This document shows, piece by piece, positions 60,471 through 64,000 of a stretch of 64,000 nt of DNA. The DNA comes from Guyparkeria halophila. Lineage in GTDB: Bacteria > Pseudomonadota > Gammaproteobacteria > Halothiobacillales > Halothiobacillaceae. The notes under the pieces are model-generated. The model had not been told where the DNA came from. It searched no databases and worked only from the letters and a program-made list of their open reading frames with translations. Positions within the stretch are counted from its first letter, which is position 1. Every line of letters starts with the position of its first letter. A program made the translations under genes and the position numbers. Location of the stretch: contig NZ_CP140153.1 in NCBI RefSeq assembly GCF_034479635.1, forward strand, positions 2,328,501-2,392,500. Direction: 5' to 3'.

Positions 60471-60488
60471 AAGCACGCCTCGTGCCAG
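60471..60488 (-). promoter_or_regulatory. Sigma54 (RpoN) promoter of pilA
   Basis: In the minus direction CTGGCACGAGGCGTGCTT matches the -24/-12 consensus YTGGCACGrNNNTTGCW at all but one core position, with correct spacing between GG and GC. PilR-RpoN control of pilA is established in Pseudomonas and other gammaproteobacteria. Confidence 0.82.
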
Positions 60489-60496
60489 CATTTTCG

Positions 60497-60507
60497 CCCC
60501 CCCCCCC
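60497..60507. repeat. 11-bp poly-C/poly-G tract upstream of the pilA promoter
   Basis: A run of 11 C residues on the plus strand (G on the pilA strand) begins 8 bp upstream of the sigma54 -24 element. Tracts this long are prone to slipped-strand length change. Confidence 0.85.
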
Positions 60508-60646
60508 AGGACCGCTGCGCCCGATACGGGCTGGCATCAACGGACAATTTGCCGTTAAATATCGACCGCGCGAGATCTGCTCCATGTCATGAATTGACAC
60601 TGATCTCCACAATACGCGGTAACTGGAACCGAAGTTCCGTGGAACC

Positions 60647-60673
60647 AAAAAAGCCCCGGCATTAGCCGAGGCT
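60647..60673 (-). terminator. Intrinsic terminator after comEA
   Basis: In the minus direction, a 9-bp stem with one G-U pair (60673-60665 with 60660-60652, loop TAAT) runs into six U residues (60652-60647). It lies 27 bp after the comEA stop. Confidence 0.88.
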
Positions 60674-60699
60674 CTCACCTCACATCCGTGTGAAGCGTC

Positions 60700-60975
60700 T
60701 TACTTGCCGATCGCGACCTCGCTCTCGATGGCCGCGACGGTCTTTTCACCAATGCCCTGCACGTCGGCAAGCTGATCGACCGATTCGAAGCGTCCCTGCT
60801 CCGAGCGGTACTCGACAATGCGCTCGGCGTAGACCGGACCGATGCCCTTGAGGGTCTCGAGCTCTGCTGCCGATGCCTGGTTGATATTCAGGGGTTCGGC
60901 GGCGAACGCCGGCGCGGTGAACAACAACGCGGCGCCGATGGCGGCCGCGCGTACGGAATGGGTGAGTCCTTTCAT
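60700..60975 (-). CDS. comEA: ComEA-family helix-hairpin-helix DNA-binding protein
   Basis: A 91-aa exported protein with signal peptide ending APAFAA. The mature ~65 residues are two helix-hairpin-helix motifs: LNINQASAAELETLKGIGPV and DQLADVQGIGEKTVAAIE. This short ComEA form binds incoming DNA in the periplasm during type IV pilus-mediated transformation, which suits its place beside pilA. The second of two ATGs (60975) has the better spacing from AAGGAGG. Confidence 0.92.
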   Translation of the reverse strand: MKGLTHSVRAAAIGAALLFTAPAFAAEPLNINQASAAELETLKGIGPVYAERIVEYRSEQGRFESVDQLADVQGIGEKTVAAIESEVAIGK

Positions 60976-61039
60976 CATCCTACCTCCTTGTACACTTAGG
61001 ATGGTTGTACCTTACGCGGTGAGTTCCCTGGTGAATATA

Positions 61040-61058
61040 AGCATATTCCGAATATGCT
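61040..61058. promoter_or_regulatory. Perfect palindrome upstream of comEA
   Basis: AGCATATTC-C-GAATATGCT, a 9-bp inverted repeat about 65 bp upstream of the comEA start. Its AT-rich symmetric form suits a dimeric regulator; none is identified. Confidence 0.4.
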
Positions 61059-61146
61059 GTAGGACTTGACGGTTTCGAGTGTAGGAATACGCCTACAACA
61101 CGGTTTGAACATGGATGAACAGAGCGGGGAATGTGTTTGGCATGTC

Positions 61147-61190
61147 AGTCCGGCTTCTCGGCCGGACTGTTGGGCTGAAGCCCAACCTAC
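61147..61190. repeat. Pair of adjacent REP-like hairpins
   Basis: AGTCCGGC/GCCGGACT (61147-61154 and 61161-61168) is followed directly by GTTGGGCT/AGCCCAAC (61169-61176 and 61179-61186). The second, read on the minus strand with GTAGG in front and TTCA in the loop, has the same layout as the hairpin at 52419-52440. Confidence 0.6.
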
Positions 61191-61224
61191 GACACCACAC
61201 GACGGGATCGGCGCATGCAACGAG

Positions 61225-61260
61225 AAACCCCCGTCCGGCGAGTGCCGTGACGGGGGTTTT
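61225..61260 (-). terminator. Second terminator of the rRNA operon
   Basis: A perfect 11-bp stem AAACCCCCGTC/GACGGGGGTTT (61225-61235 and 61249-61259) with an inner CGGC/GCCG. In the minus direction the stem is followed by CTCG, so termination relies mainly on stem strength. It follows the truncated 5S tail. Confidence 0.65.
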
Positions 61261-61261
61261 C

Positions 61262-61299
61262 AAATGGGGAGCCTGGCGTTGACCGACTTTCACATGGGG
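61262..61299 (-). pseudogene. Truncated 5S rRNA 3' end
   Basis: A 38-nt segment identical at all but one base to the 3' end of the 5S gene and its flank (61435-61472). It is followed by its own terminator hairpin. It appears to be the tail of a second 5S copy, most of which has been deleted. Confidence 0.75.
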
Positions 61300-61400
61300 G
61301 TGAACGAGGACCGGCTGTCCGGTGGACAGCCGCAGCCGACGTGAACGCCGCAGCCGAAGGGCTGCGGCCGAGAGCCCGAAAGGGCTTCCCCAGCACGAAG

Positions 61401-61432
61401 AAGCCCCCGCAACCTGACGGTTACGGGGGCCT
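61401..61432 (-). terminator. First terminator after 5S rRNA
   Basis: In the minus direction an 11-bp stem with one mismatch (61430-61419 with 61414-61403) is followed by TTCTTCG. It lies 11 bp beyond the 5S 3' end. Confidence 0.65.
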
Positions 61433-61442
61433 CAAAATGGGG

Positions 61443-61561
61443 AGCCTGGCGTTGACCTACTTTCACATGGGGAAGCCCCACACTATCATCGGCGATGCGG
61501 CGTTTCACTGCTGTGTTCGGGATGGGAACAGGTGGTTCCACCGCTCTATGGACGCCAGGCA
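61443..61561 (-). rRNA. rrf: 5S ribosomal RNA
   Basis: A 119-nt gene reading TGCCTGGCGTCCATAGAGCG at the 5' end, with GGTGGAACCACCTG and CCCATCCCGAACAC in the middle. The 3' end CGCCAGGCT pairs with the 5' TGCCTGGCG. It lies 88 bp downstream of 23S in the same direction. Confidence 0.96.
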
Positions 61562-61649
61562 AAGGGGTAACCGACCAGCCGTTGGCTGATCGGCAGTAAA
61601 GTGAATGCGGTTGTACGGGGTATCCGTGTGTGTCGCTTTGGCGTTATAT

Positions 61650-64000
<2,351 letters not shown>

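Noticed and set aside
60541..60699. Possible extra gene between pilA and comEA
   Set aside because: The open frames here only extend through the pilA promoter region and the comEA terminator; no start signals or domains are present.

Overview
The window looks like a chromosomal segment of a GC-rich gammaproteobacterium. The gene order thrU-tyrU-glyT-thrT-tuf-trpT-secE-nusG-rplKAJL-rpoBC is the classical gammaproteobacterial arrangement. A sulfide:quinone-reductase-like flavoprotein, a DsrE-like protein and an ackA-phosphoketolase pair would suit a sulfur-oxidising, Halothiobacillus/Guyparkeria-like organism. That placement is inference; no species marker was tested.

Layout. 1-10.8 kb (minus strand): transcription and translation core, from rpoC (cut by the left edge) back to a four-tRNA-tuf operon with a good sigma70 promoter. 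10.8-12.5 kb: coaX and birA. 12.6-14.3 kb: flagellar stator genes motA-motB behind a sigma28-type promoter. 14.3-23.8 kb (minus): M61 peptidase, SlyD, AEC permease, thioredoxin, UbiX, Mpl, a small membrane protein, an SQR-like flavoprotein and MsrPQ. 24-35.4 kb: amgK-murU, a divergent TRAP transporter, ackA-xfp, two small periplasmic proteins and ppx. 46.2-53.8 kb (plus): lipoproteins, a beta-barrel protein, ampG, ProQ and MtgA. 53.8-60.4 kb: an AT-richer surface-glycan block (HprK-like ATPase, flippase-like protein, GT4, GT2, GT-C protein) ending at pilA. Then comEA and the 3' part of an rRNA operon (5S and most of 23S, minus strand), cut by the right edge.

The most distinctive part is 35.6-46.1 kb, read here as a two-partner-secretion (TPS/CDI-like) competition locus. 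A TpsB transporter is followed by a 2054-residue TpsA exoprotein whose last ~280 residues form a separate, AT-richer domain with a GHSRG nucleophile-elbow-like motif. Next come five related Cys-containing lipoproteins, with an orphan ORF between them that resembles part of the TpsA C-terminus. My reading is a lipase-like toxin tip, several candidate periplasmic immunity lipoproteins and a decayed second toxin tip. Four or five genes in and just after the array share a near-identical leader in which GTTC...GAAC flanks the Shine-Dalgarno site.

Other themes: many peptidoglycan-recycling and synthesis genes (mpl, amgK, murU, ampG, mtgA); a likely pilin-glycosylation island beside pilA, whose sigma54 promoter has an 11-bp poly-G tract just upstream; and several families of small palindromic repeats, including a hairpin repeated behind three unrelated genes.
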